Below are positions 50,199-62,486 of a stretch of DNA of 64,000 bases, one piece after another. This DNA comes from Sordaria brevicollis (taxonomy: Eukaryota > Ascomycota > Sordariomycetes > Sordariales > Sordariaceae), in NCBI GenBank assembly GCA_033439795.1, contig JAUTDP010000006.1, positions 434,001-498,000 of the forward strand, read 5' to 3'. Both the position numbers and the translations under genes were made by a program. The notes beneath the pieces are model-generated. The model ran no database searches. It was not told the origin of the DNA and saw nothing but the letters and a program-made list of their open reading frames with translations. Position 1 is the first letter of the stretch. Each line of letters starts with the position of its first letter.

Positions 50199-51640
50199 CC
50201 TATATATATTAAAAAGATAGCGAATTACTCACTACCTTTTTAGCCGATTTTAATAATAAAATATTTAAAGTAAGCGGTTATTTATAAGAGAGTTTCGCTA
50301 AATTGGGCTATTTCCACCGCGTTTTTAATAAGAAATAATATAATAAAATATTTATAATTATTTTCTCCGACGATTATTATAAATATTTTAAATAATTTTA
50401 ATATTACGTATTTAAATATAAATAAATAATAGAGTTTAAGGAAAATAACCGTCGATATTAATATAATTAAAAAAGTAAATTTAAAAATAATAGATTTTAC
50501 GTCCTTAGCGCTATTTCCTCTAATTATCCTACCGTCCTTTATATTTTATATATCGCCCCTTATCTTATTCTTATAATTTTTATTTAATATTTAATTAACG
50601 CTAATAGAAATATTATTATAAATATTATACGTATAACCTATAATTGAAATAAACGAGGTTAAAGTAATTCTAATATAAGCACTTCCGCTTTTACTTCTAT
50701 TAAACGCATTAAATAGGTATTGGATAAGGAGCGTTAATATCGTCGAAATAATAATTTATATATACGCTATAGCGCCTCCGGATATTATATTTTAGCCTAT
50801 TCGTATTAATTAGCCATTTTCCTTTTTTCTAATAGAGTACGTATTTAAATTACTATTATTAAAGTCCTTCCGCTCTTAAAAGACGACGATAATAATGAAG
50901 TTTATAATTCCGCCTTTAAATAATAGGTAAAAGCCTAATTCCGGTATAAAGTTGGGCTTCGGAATCGGAAATAAAAATATTAAATAAAATAGAAGATTTT
51001 AAATCGGAAATAGAAGTAAAATTTATTTTAATTTTATTTATTATTAATAATTGTAATTTATTTTATATTTTCGTCGATAAGGGTTATTAATATTATATTA
51101 TAATTAGTAAAAAAGTTATTAAAGAGTTTTAAATCCTAATTATTCTTATTTTATTTTATATTGTAAAAGGAGCGTTTATTACTATAAAAGGAATTTTTAT
51201 TTAAAGTATAGTCCGATTTTTAATTAAAGTAAATAGTTATATTTATTTTATTTACGTTTATATTATTCTATTATTCGAATTCCTTATTATATTAAATAAA
51301 TTTTAATTTAAAGTTATACGAATATATTCCATCCTTTACAAAAAGCGTTTATTTATAAGCGTTATTAATTATTAAATTCTTTACGTTAGCGGGGAATGAG
51401 TATTTAATATATTATTTATCGCCGATTTAAAATTTATTATATATATTTTAATTATTAGTTTTATAAGTTACGTTCGTAAATTGAGAAAAGAGTTTAGTAA
51501 TCGAATAATTAAAAAAATTATTTTCGTAATTAATTTAAAGGACGTCGAAAAGGCGTTAAAATTAAAGAAGGTATATACCGAAGTAGAATTAAGGGCGAAA
51601 ATCCTTAAGAAATATTATAATTTAATATTATTTTAAATAA
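50199..51640 (+). pseudogene. Gypsy-C gag second part and protease, RIP-broken
   Basis: Continues gag from 18,922 after the Gypsy-A insertion, starting with the duplicated CCTAT. Near 51,010-51,450 a retropepsin-like region reads NNCNLFYIFVDKGY, the family's VDSG active site changed by RIP to VDKG. Gag/pro limits are approximate. Confidence 0.55.
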
Positions 51641-54600
51641 AAGAGAACGTTAATAAATTGAATTTTTATTATCCTAGCGTAGATTATAAAATTGTAATTA
51701 AGAAGGATAAAGATAATAAAAAATTCCCTATTTTATTCGGACCGCTTTATAATATAACGAAGGAGGAATTTTTAATTTTTAAAAAAACGTTAAAGGATTT
51801 ATTAAATAAGGGGTTTATCCGAATTAATAATTTAAAAGCGGGGGCCTTAATTTTATTTATACGTAAACCCGGAGGCGGATTCCGCTTTTATTATAATTAT
51901 TATATATTTAACGCTATTACGAAAGCGGATTATTATTTATTACCGTTAATTAAGGATACGTTCCGTATTTTAAAAGGAATAAAATAATATATTAAAATAG
52001 ATATTATATAAGGGGTGGTCTATCTGCACCGTAGGAAAAGTCTTAGTCGACCGTAGTTTAAAAAGAGAATAAGGTATAACTTGACCGAATTCGAGGCTAG
52101 GAGAATAAAAAGATTATAGTTGGAATTATTAATTTCTACTAAATTTCTCAGGCCTAGAACTTTTTTTCACCCACGTTACCTTCACTATTTTTTTCCCCTT
52201 TTAATATGTTTAACCTTCAAAAAGTAATCATAATAAAAAGAATAATATATATACAAGGGTCGAAGATAGTGATTGGTTTTAAATATAGAGTGGAAAATTT
52301 GAAAAATTCCTGTGTACTTTATGATTTTTTACAATTTTTTTTCGACGACTTATTTGAAATTGAACTTTTGGACTACGGTCGACTAAGACTTTTCCTACGG
52401 TGCAGATAGACCAGCCCTTATATAAACCTTTTATAAAATTTATATAATAGAAAAAAAGGAAGGGAAAATAATATTTTAAATATAATATAAATTATTCGAA
52501 TAGTTAATTATATTATTTAAATTAAATAACGTATTAATTATATTTTAATAGTATATTAATTATATTTTCAACGATTATTTGGATTCGTTTTATATTACTT
52601 ATATAAATGACGTATTTATTCATTCTTCCGGATTTTTAGAAGATTACGAGCGAAAAGTACGTTTAATCTTTATTAAATTATTAAAAGCCGGCTTTTATTT
52701 AAACCCGGATAAATACGAATTTAATATAAAGAAGGTTAAATATTTAAGCTTTATTATTTATATTAACGTTAGTATATAAATTAATTTTGAAAAGGTTAAA
52801 GCGATTTTGGATTAATTTCCCTCTATTTTTTAGAAGGGTGTATAGAATTTTTTAGGGTTTATTAATTATTATTATATATATATTCTTTAATTTTTAAAAG
52901 TAATTACCCCCTTATTAAAATTAATTAGTAAAAAGGTAATTTTTAAATAAATTAAAAAGTATAAAAGCGTTTTTCAATTTTTAAAGATTTTATTTACGAG
53001 AGTTCCGATTTTAATAGAATTTAATTCGGATAAAAAAATATTTTTAGAAACGGATTATAATAAATTTACTTTAAGCGAAATTATTTTTTAAAAAGTAAAC
53101 GAAAATAGTAAAAATATAATTCGTAAAGTTATAGGCTTTTATTTTTAGAAATTTAATTTTATTAAATAGAATTACCCTATTTACAATAAAGAAATATTTA
53201 TTATTATTAATTATTTAAAATAATAATCGGCGGAATTGTAGAATTATAAATTATTTATTATTTTAATAGATTATTAGAATTTTAAATATTTTATAAAATT
53301 GAAGAGATTTTTAAAACGGTAAACGCGGTGGGTAGAATATTTCTCCCGGTTTAATTTTTAAATCGAATATAAATTTAATAAAAACGGAATAATTTTTAAC
53401 GTTTTTTTTCGACGAAATTAAAATATATTTACGGATTAAAATTATAAAGCGCAGGATATTTAAATAATACCGGACTCCGTTTTTAAGAATTATATTCCGT
53501 TTTATATTTTAACGGCCCGGGTAGTTTATTCAGGGAAGGAGGGTGTAAATATATTTAAAAATCCGGATTTATAGTAATTTTAATTATAAATAGAATTTTA
53601 CGATTTTTTATATTAATAAGTGAAGGAAGCCGTCTTTTATAACGACCGCTATTTCGACCCGTCCTTAAAATTTAAAATTTGAATTATAAATTATTTTATT
53701 AATTCCTTCGGCCGCTTTTATTATTAAAATTATTTTTAGGTATTAAGAGTCCTTATATATACCGAATCCGAACTAATTATATTATTGGATATTAATTAAC
53801 GCTTTAACATCTTTTATACTATTTTATTTTAAATTATTTATAATTTATATATATTAGGATATTTTAATAAAAAAGGTATTATCGTAATATTCTTTTAATA
53901 TTTTTATTAGCCTTTTTTTAATTTTTACGTTCGGTAATTCCTTTATAATTATTATATTTATAATTCTATAAAAGTTTAGAGGGAATAGAAGAAAGGTTTC
54001 TTACGTTTATTATTAATTTTAGAATAATTTAATAAGAATATATAAATAAATTTTATTACCGATTTTTTAAAATTTAATAATAATATTTATTTTTAGGTTA
54101 TAAAAGATAAATTTAATAGAATTATATTCCTCGAATTTATATCTTTTATAGCAATTAAATTCTACGTTAAGCGTTTCTTCTAATATTTTATTCGCTACTA
54201 CGGTTTCTTAAAGTTTATTATTAATAATTATAATTTTAATTAAATTAATTACTTTTAGGCTAAATTGTACGAATTTTTAAATATTAAGCGTTTATTTAAT
54301 ACCGTTTATTATTTATAGACCGATAGAAGCCTAGAGTATATAAATTAAGAAATTTATAATTATTTATATATAATTATTAATTACGTTTAAAATAATTAAA
54401 ATAAATAATATTTTATAGTATAATTAATTATTAATAGCCGGATTAATACTTCGATAAATATATTTCTATTCTTCGTTATTTATAGGTTTGACTTTGAATT
54501 TTCGGTTTTTATAATTAAAAACCCTTTCGATCGTTAATTTTCGCTCTTATTTTTTAAAAAATAGGTTTAGGAATTCGTTAAAAAAATTATAATAAATTAT

Positions 54601-55205
54601 AGATTTATATTAAATTATTATAATAACCGTTATTTAAAAATAAGAAGAATTCGTTAATTGTAATTAGTAATTTATAGAACGTTTTATAATTAAGGATAAA
54701 ATTTAATTCAATTTTAAAAATTATATTATTAATTGCTTAAAGAAGAAATTCGATTAATTTTACGCGAAATATACCGTTTCGAAAGTATTATTTCCCTATA
54801 TAATCGAATTATCCGGGCTTCCCCGTATTATTTATAACGTTTTTTACGTCGATATCTTATATAGAGTTATTAATAATTTTTTTTTAAATAGAAATTTATT
54901 AACGAATAGCCTTTAATTATTAAAATTAAAGGAGAATTAGAATATTAAATAAAAGAGATTCTTTACGTTAATATTATTAAGAGGAGAGGAGGTTTAGTAA
55001 GAGAGGTTTTAATTAAATAGAAAGGATATTATAATTCGATATAGGAGCCTTTAGAGAATTTTAAAAATATTATCGCCTTAAACGAATTTGAAATTTAATA
55101 TAGTTTAATAATAAATAACGACGATTTAATCGACCGGTATATTAAAAAATTCTTATAAAAGGTTATAAGCGGGGCGAAATATATTACGAGTAAAGTAAAG
55201 GATTT
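51640..55205 (+). pseudogene. Gypsy-C pol with C-terminal chromodomain, RIP-broken
   Basis: Reverse transcriptase starts near 51,658 (FPILFGPLYNITKEE, then FIRKPGGGFRFYYNYYIFNA), is interrupted at 52,012-52,417 by a small TIR element, and resumes with the catalytic block TYINDVFIHSSG at about 52,600 (YVDD altered to YIND). RNase H follows near 52,960-53,350. Integrase runs about 53,650-54,560 (GFLRLLLILE, DFLKFNNNIYF, VIKDKFNRIIFLEF, TSINIFLFFVIYRFD). A chromodomain ends it (EILYVNIIKRRGGLV, KGYYNSI, EPLENFKNIIALNEFE; 54,950-55,130). Order and lengths are normal for a chromovirus. Confidence 0.85.
52012..52417. mobile_element. 406-bp TIR element (MITE-like) with 8-bp target duplication
   Basis: Near-perfect inverted ends of about 45 bp (GGTCTATCTGCACCGTAGGA...), with the outermost bases GGGG against GGGC. 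It is flanked by TTATATAA on both sides (52004-52011 and 52418-52425). Removing the element and one TTATATAA restores the RT reading frame and the conserved Asp-to-Phe spacing, which supports an 8-bp duplication (hAT-like). There is no transposase. Its sequence is not RIP-mutated, so it entered after Gypsy-C was mutated. Confidence 0.85.
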
Positions 55206-55276
55206 TTAAATGTGGATTAAAATAAATAATAAATTAATTGGGGCGAGGCCCTAGCGAAATTAATAATTAATTTAAT

Positions 55277-56700
55277 TTAAATATCTTTTATTAAATTATC
55301 TTCTATTATTTTTAATATAAATTCTTCGATAATAGTCTTTTCTTCCTTCCTTTTATAATCGGATATATAAATATTAATAAAGTCGTAAATATTTAAAGGT
55401 TTATAAGCGCGGCGGTAGAAAGTAGGAAGCGTAGGATAGTAATTTTTTGGGCGTAAAGGTTTAGCAATGATAAAACAAGAAGAGAATAAAGGGCGGATAT
55501 TATATTTGGGGCGGATATTTAAAGGGAGATATTATACTTTTTATTATTCAAGTCTATTGCGTTATTTTTTATTATTTCCTTCGATTTCCTTTCCTTTTCT
55601 TTTTTTCTTCGCCAATAGGGGTTATATAATAGCGGCTTCTTTAATAGCGGTAATAGCGGTAGCGGCGGTAATAGCGGTAATAATATTAACGGCGGTAGTA
55701 TTAACGTCGGTAGCGATATAAATATTATAATTTTCAATTAAGCAATTAAATTTTACACGTCGGTTATTTATTTATTTTACTTTCTTTATATTAATTATTA
55801 AATTAGATAATTACTCTTTAAAATTTTCGAATTTACGGATTCGTTCTTTAAAAATTGAAATTTTTATAATATTAGCCGAACCGTCGGTAATCTTAATAAA
55901 GGAAAAAAGCTTTGCGGGAAGCGCTTTAACGGTAATTTAATTAATAGAACCGTTAAATAATATTAGTAATTTAAAGAATTATTAGGGAAAGAAGAAAGGA
56001 ATAAAAAAAAAAAATATTTACGTAAGAATAAAGTTTTATTTTTTTAGGATTTAAAATCCCGATAAAATTTTAAATATAGTAAAGTAATTATTATACGAAT
56101 TTTTAAATATATACCCTTTAGTATATTAAGCCTTAAAAGCGGATTAAATTTAAGTAGGAATAAGTTTATAATTTTTATAAGCGTATTAATAAAATAAATA
56201 CGCGGAAGTAAAGGAGTTTTTATTAAATATAATATAATTATACCTATTAATTAAATAGCCTTTATATTAAGAATTTTAGAGTTTGGCCCCGGATAGGACA
56301 TATTTGCGAATATTATTGGGAGCGGATTTATTAATTATATTAGTAGCGGTAATATTAGGCCGAATTTAATAGGGCTTTAGCGGGGTAATAGGTTTAGAAA
56401 TGATAATTTTAACGGCGCCCTTACTACGATGAGAAGCGGGGGTAAGAGTAGGCGGCGGAGTAAGCGAATTAATAATAATTTCTTATAAAGTTAAGAATTT
56501 ATAAAAGAATTCGAATTAAATAATAATAATAAAAGTATTTATTTTAACGGCGATTAATTAATAATTAATTAATACGCCTATAAAAGGATTAATAAGAGGG
56601 ATAATAATAATAATAAAAATAATAAAGGTATTAGAAATACGTTTAATACGCGTTAATCAAAATGCGCACTATTTAATATTTACGGTTTTAGTTATTCGAT
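55277..56700 (-). pseudogene. Antisense ORF of Gypsy-C, between chromodomain and 3' LTR
   Basis: A minus-strand coding track opposite to pol. The same track is found in the inverted second copy (59,700-61,108). In its C-terminal half it reads an Ala/Thr/Ile repeat, then a basic NLS-like KKKKRKGKEIEG, then PLRPKNYYPTLP, YKPLNIYDFINIY and a TIIEEFI...IIEDNLIKD tail, stopping at 55277-55279. Breaks are RIP-type stops. The product is not a recognised family. Location and orientation recall the antisense ORFs described in some plant Ty3/gypsy elements. Confidence 0.55.
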
Positions 56701-56860
56701 AAATTGAAAGAGGAAAGAAAAGAGGGAGAAAAAAAGAAGGAAAGGCGCGGGGTATATATTAAAGGTATGCGTTAGCGGTTCGTCGTTTAATATTTAGGGT
56801 CTACGTAATTATATATTTATTTATATATAGTATATTTAATTGGGAGAAGGGGGGGGTTAA

Positions 56861-57117
56861 TATTATAGGGTTAATTCCCGTGGTTAAGTTTAATTAGTAT
56901 TATTAATCGTGCCGCTAGGCGGACTACTAGTCGGGTAGTAGTTTGCTTAATCGCGGCCTTACTATTATAATAAGCGGAGTAGTCCGTGCTCGGTCCTTTA
57001 AAAGGATAATTAGTTAGTACCGCCTAGAGGGCGCTCCCCTTCCTCCTATTTCCTTTATAGAACTTTATCGATTTATTAAGACCCAATATCTGTGCCAATT
57101 GTGCTATGCCCCTTACA
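56861..57117 (+). repeat. Right LTR of Gypsy-C with polypurine tract
   Basis: 257 bp, exactly the length of the left copy, ending GTGCTATGCCCCTTACA. Its start is RIP-altered (TATTATAGGG). The bases just upstream (GGGAGAAGGGGGGGG, 56842-56856) form the polypurine tract used for plus-strand priming. Confidence 0.88.
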
Positions 57118-59283
57118 CCGTATCCTTATTAAAGGGTATAGTATTATAATAATTGGGGTTTAAAATAATATAAGGTTAAGGGAATTAATCCTCCCTAACG
57201 TTATTTTAATACCGAATATAATTTATAATTTTATTTCCTTAAAATAATTCGAAAATAATTATATTTTTTAAAATTATAAAAACGGGTACCTACACTCTAA
57301 TTTTACGAACTCCCTAATCTATTACGTATATTCTATTAATAAAATAATTTATATTAGAATATATCCCTCTATTAAAAAATAATATTAACGAATTTTCTTT
57401 TATAATATATATTATTTTTAATTATTCTTAATAAAAACTATAGAAAGGCGTAACTCTTTATTAATATTTTCGACTTAGCTATTTAAAACTAAATACGCTC
57501 GCTAAATTAATTAAATAAATTTATAAAATTCGATTCAAAAATTTAAATTTAATATATTACAAACTATATACTATAATTAAATTAAAGCGCTAAATACGTA
57601 AAAAACCTTACGATTACTTAAAAAGTCTAAAATTATATTTTATTATTAATTTCTTTTTTTATAATAAAATTAAAATATAAAATAGGGAATATTCAAACCT
57701 AATAATAATTATAAATCGACAATTTAAATATATCTAAACGTATTATTTGAATAACCGAAAAGCCGATTTTATATTAATATATTTCTGAAACCTCTTTATA
57801 AACTTATAAACTTTATATAAAATCCTCCATCGTATTATAAAATATAATAACGAAATAAATAATAATTGAAAAATTATAATTTAGTTAATTAAACGTAGTA
57901 TTATGATCGAACCCTCTATACTTTATACGTAAATGTAAAATAGCGGCGCAAAGCGTTTGAAGGGTATAATTAAGATTAAAGCGGCGTTAATATATATAAA
58001 TATAAATTTACCCGAAGCATTCTAATTAAAAATTATATACGTAACCGTATATTTTTATAATTTAATACCTAAAGTAAATTACTATTAAAAAATTCCCAAA
58101 GAGAAATTTAAATCGTACTATAGCCTTAAAGACGGTAATATACTACTAATAAATCCCTCCCCTATAATCGCGCACTTAAAGGTTTATAATTATAAAACTT
58201 TTACCCTTACTACTATTATTATAAATAATAAAAAAAAGATTAAAAAATTCAAAAAATATACGTAGATCGGGTATTTAATCGGCTACTAATTAATAAATTA
58301 ATATAAAATTTAGAACCCCTATATTAATTAAATTATAATAATACAAAACGTTATATTTAATAAAAACGAAATATTTCCGGGTAAAATTAAAAAAATCTAT
58401 AAATCTTTATAAATTTCCCTTAAAGAATTAATTATATAATTAAAATCCTTTTATAATATAAATACCGCCGAAATAAATTAATTAAAATTATTGTAAATTC
58501 TCCCGACGTTTAGTTTTATAATTATAAACTTCCCGACCGACGCGAACGAAGCGATCGATACGATTAATACTTTAGAGGAGGGGAAATAAAAGGAGGAAAC
58601 GGTTATAAAACCATTAAAGGATTAATATTAAGTATAAATAGGCTAAATCCTATTAAATTAATACTACGAATGAATAAACCAATTTTTATTATAAATATAA
58701 GGGTTAGAAATTTTAATCGAATTTCTAGAAAAATTAACTCCAATACTTTTATAATCAATTACTAATTTCTAAAATACAATTATAAATTTAAAAAATAAAG
58801 AATACTATTCTATATCCCTAACTTTAAATAAAATACTAATATCGTTCCTAATTAATAAATTTTCGAAATTTAACAAAAATTTATAGCTAATTATAAATTA
58901 ATATTTTAATTAAGCCGTATTTTTCTTAATTAAACGGGGTAACCGTCCTATAAATTTCTAGGGAAATTAAATCGTCGATTAGGATTTTTTAAAAGAAATA
59001 CGAAAAAGGGGTATCGAAATCGATCCTAATTATAACCCTAAATTAAAATTAATAAAGGAGAAAATCGACCGGCTATAAAAGTAAAAACTTTTAAAAACCC
59101 TCTATCGATTTAATTTCCTATTACTTTTAAAATACTATTAAACGTTTAATTTTCATCCTATAAAGGAACTATTCAAAATTATAAAAAAGGAGTATTTAAT
59201 TAAATATAATAAAATAAAATCCTAAAAATAAATAAATATTAGGGATATAAATAGGAAAAAAATCCTAAAATTATAATAAATTT
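57118..59283 (+). mobile_element. Ty1/copia relic, right part (integrase to the start of the RT region)
   Basis: Continues from 17,947 across the Gypsy-C insertion, the duplicated CCGTA being at 57118-57122. Read through stops, the integrase core and its C-terminal block are clear: INLPEAF, VTVYFYNLIPK, IAHLKVYNYKTF near 58,160, and IGYLIGY near 58,265 followed by a VIFNKNEIF-like segment, all standard copia wording. The element is cut at 59,283 by the inverted Gypsy-C copy; RT and the 3' LTR are not in the window. Confidence 0.8.
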
Positions 59284-59536
59284 TGTAAGGGGCATAGCAC
59301 AGTTAGTATAGATGCTAGGTTTTAACGAATCGATAAGGTTCTACGAAGAGGAAAAGGGAGGAAAGGAAGCGCCCTCTAAGTAGTACTAGCCAGCTATCCT
59401 TTTAAGGATTGGGGGCACGGGCTACTCCGTTTGCCGTAGCAGCAAGGACCGCGACTAGCGGCCCGACTAGCGGAACGACTAGCGGCACGATTAGTAGTAC
59501 TAATTAAATTTAATTACGGGCATTAGCCCTATAATA
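59284..59536 (-). repeat. LTR of inverted Gypsy-C copy (3' LTR)
   Basis: 253 bp, plus strand TGTAAGGGGCATAGCACAG to TTAGCCCTATAATA, the reverse complement of the LTRs at 17,948 and 56,861. The core contains extra CGACTAGCGG-type repeats not seen in the other two copies. Confidence 0.85.
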
Positions 59537-59699
59537 TTAGCCTCCCCCTTTTCCCCCAATTAGAAATATTATATATAAGTAAGTATATAATTACGTAGAC
59601 CCTAAATATTAAACGATAAATAATTACCGCGTATACTTCTAATATATACCCCGCGCCTCTCCTTCTCTCTCTTTCCCTCTCCTCTTTCCTCCTTCAACC

Positions 59700-61108
59700 T
59701 ATCAAATAACTAAAACCGTAAATATTAAATAGCGCATACTTTTACTAGCGCGTACTAAATATATCCTTATTACCTTTATTATCTTTAATATTATTATTAT
59801 TACCCTTCTTATTAATCCTTTTATAAACGTATTAATTAATTATTAATTAATCGCCGTTAAAATAAATACCCCCGCTACCGCTACTTAATTCGAACTCTTT
59901 TATAAATTCCTAACCTTATAGGAAATTATTAATTCGCTTACCCCACTACCTATTCCTATTCCCGCCTCTTATTATAATAAAGGTATTATTAAAATTACTA
60001 TTCCTAAATTTATTACTTTACTAAAATTCCGCTAAATTCGGCCTAATATTACTACTACCAACGTAATTAATAAATCCGCTCCCAATAATATTCGCGAATA
60101 CGTCCTATCTAAGGTTAAACCCCAAAATTCTTAATATAAAAGTTATTTAATTAATAAATATAATTATATTATATTTAATAAAAGCTCCTCCGCTTCCGCG
60201 TATTTACTTTATTAGTATATTTATAAAGGTTATAAATTTATTCCTATTTAAATTTAATTTATTTTCAAAGCCTAATATACTAAAGGGTATATATTTAAAA
60301 ATTCTTATAACGGTTATTTTATTACGTTTAAAATTTTATCGGAATTTTAAATCCTAAAGAAATAAAACTTTATTTTTACGTAAATTTCCTTTCTTCTTTT
60401 ACCTAATAATTCCTTAAATTACTAATATAATTTAACGGCTTTATTAATCGGATTATTATTAAAACGCCTCCTACGGAACCTTTTTCCTTTATTAAAACTA
60501 TTAACGGCTCGGCTAATATTACGGAAATTTAAACTCTTAAAGAACGAATTTATAAATTCGAAAATCTTAAGGAATAATTATTTAATTTAATAATTAATAT
60601 AGAGAAAATAAAGTAAATAAATAACCGATACGCGGATTTTAACTATTTAATCGAAGATTATAATACTTATATTACCAACGCCGAAACCGCCGCCGCCGAT
60701 ATTACCGCCGCCGATATTACCATTATTATTATTACCGCTACTATTAAAAAAGCCGCTACTATATAACCCTTATCGGCGAAAAAGAAAAGAAAAGGAAAGG
60801 AAGTCGAAGGAAATAATAAAAAGTAATATAATAAATTTAAATAATAAAAAACGCAATATTTCCCTTTAAATATCCACCCCGAATATAATATCCGCTTTCT
60901 ACTCTCTTTTTCTTTTATTACCACTAAGCCTTTACGCCCGGAAAATTACTATCCCGCGCCTCCTATTTTTCGCCACCGCGTTTATAAACCCTTAAACGTT
61001 TATAATTTTATTAATATTTATATATTTAATTATAAAAAAAAAGAGGAAACTATTATCGAAGAATTTATATCGGAAATAATAAAGGATAATTTAATAAAAA
61101 GTATTTAA
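59700..61108 (+). pseudogene. Antisense ORF of Gypsy-C, second copy
   Basis: Mirror of 55,277-56,700, here on the plus strand. Reads include a Pro/Thr-rich N-terminal half, KSSSASAYLL near 60,190, a coiled-coil-like stretch near 60,560-60,640 (NLIINIEKIK), NAETAAADITAADI, the basic block KKKRKGKEVEGNNKK near 60,780, PLRPENYYPAPP near 60,935, and TIIEEFISEIIKDNLIKSI before TAA at 61106-61108. It is about 450 codons long. Two independently RIP-mutated copies keep the same frame wording, which supports it as a real former gene. Function unknown. Confidence 0.55.
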
Positions 61109-61878
61109 ATTAAATTAATTATTAATTTCGCCGGAATTCCGTTTTAATTAATTTATTATTTATTCTAATCCGTATTTAAAAATCCCCTACTCTATTTATA
61201 ATATATTTTACCCCGTTTATAGCCTTCTATAGGAATTTTTTAATATACCGGTCGATTAAACTATCGTTATCCGTAATTAAACCGTATTAAACTTCGAATT
61301 TATTTAAAATAATAATATTTTTAAAATTCTTTAATAATTCCTATATCGGGTCTTAATATCCCTTCTATTTAATTAGAACCTCCTTTATTAAATTTCTTCT
61401 CCTCTTAATAATATTAATATAGAGAATTTCTTTTATTTAATATTCTAATTCTCCTTTAATTTTAATAACCGGAGGCTATTCGTTAATAAATTTCTATTTA
61501 AGGAGAAGGTTATTAATAATTTTACATAGGAAATCGACGTAAAAAACATTATAAATAACGCGGAAAAGCCTAGATAATTCGATTATATAGGGAAATAATA
61601 CCTTCGAAATAGTATATTTCGCGTAGAATTAATCGAACTTCTTCTTTAAATTGTCGGTAATATAATTTTTAAAATTAAATTAAATTTTATCCCCGATTAC
61701 GAAGCGTTCTATAAATTACCGATTATAATTAGCGAATTTCTTTTACTCTTAAATAATAACTATTATAATAATTTAATACAAATCCGTAATTTACTACAAC
61801 TTTTTAACGAATTCCTAAACCCGTTTTTTAAAGGATAAGAGTAAAGGTTAACGAGGGCTGCCGCCCCCGTACCCCCGC

Positions 61879-61901
61879 AAAATTTGCCTTCGGCAAATTT
61901 T
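61879..61901 (-). terminator. 3' hairpin of the non-autonomous Helitron
   Basis: Stem AAAATTTGCC / GGCAAATTTT with loop TTC, 26 nt from the 3' end, the same geometry as in Helitron-1. Confidence 0.75.
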
Positions 61902-61956
61902 ATACGGGTGGGCAGAAATTTACTTGAAGCGGAGCTTAACATTTACTTCCTCTATT

Positions 61957-61958
<2 letters not shown>

Positions 61959-62003
<45 letters not shown>
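61959..62003. repeat. (ATT)n microsatellite
   Basis: About fifteen uninterrupted ATT units. They generate the apparent poly-Ile/Leu frames here. Confidence 0.9.
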
Positions 62004-62108
62004 TATTACTACCTATTTATTTATTACTATCCATTTATTTTTTACTATTTATTTATTTATTATTTTTTATTTAATATTTAAACATTTTTCAAAAGGATTT
62101 TATTTTTA

Positions 62109-62182
62109 CTCCGGCCGGGAATCGAACCGACCGCTTAAGGGTATATATTATAACCGTACATTTGCTATGTTAGCTACGACGT
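62109..62182 (-). other. tRNA-like remnant with box B
   Basis: The minus strand contains GGTTCGATTCCCGGCC, a perfect Pol III box B followed by T-arm-like bases, and TAGCTAACATAGC about 50 nt upstream in the place of box A. A cloverleaf does not close (the acceptor and T stems mispair), so this is at best a decayed or captured tRNA fragment and not a working gene. Confidence 0.3.
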
Positions 62183-62216
62183 TTCATTTATAAAATAATT
62201 TTTTTTTTTTTTTATT

Positions 62217-62486
62217 ATATACCTATCCGTCGGATTTTTTTAAAGCCGTTTTTCTCGGCCGGCAGGCTAGATACGGTCACGTGAGTAGTACCAAACTACT
62301 CGCCTCAGCTTACTCATCATTTTGATACCCATTTTTTCCATCCTTATCGATAAGCTTTTTAGATTTTTTTTCTATATATCCGTCAGATTTTTTCAAAGCC
62401 GTTTTTCTCGGCCGGCAAGCTAGCTACGGTCACGTGAGTAGTACCATTGTACTCGTCTCAGCTTACTCATCATTTTGGTACCCACT
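62217..62486. repeat. 153-bp direct duplication in the small Helitron
   Basis: Two copies, offset by 153 bp, of a segment running from ATCCGTC, through TTTCTCGGCCGGCA, GCTAG and ACGGTCACGTGAGTAGTACC to CAGCTTACTCATCATTTTG. They differ at a few positions and keep CACGTG. Confidence 0.8.

Larger units (their letters stand above)
17948..57117 (+). mobile_element. Gypsy-C: chromodomain Ty3/gypsy retrotransposon carrying a nested stack
   Basis: Two 257-bp LTRs in direct orientation (17948-18204 and 56861-57117) are flanked by the same 5-bp sequence CCGTA (17943-17947 and 57118-57122). A polypurine tract precedes the right LTR. Own sequence is 17,948-18,922 and 50,204-57,117, about 7.9 kb including the small 406-bp element. 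The rest is Gypsy-A with its contents, inserted in gag. Order is LTR, gag, protease, RT, RNase H, integrase, chromodomain, an antisense ORF, LTR. All coding parts are RIP-broken. The chromodomain marks it as a chromovirus-type element that would target heterochromatin. Confidence 0.88.

Noticed and set aside
55467..55721. 84-aa plus-strand frame, also open in the inverted copy (60667-60924)
   Set aside because: It lies opposite to the antisense ORF, whose basic block and flanks read more like protein. The frame is hydrophobic low-complexity sequence.
61884..62193. Membrane-protein-like frames
   Set aside because: Generated by the ATT microsatellite.
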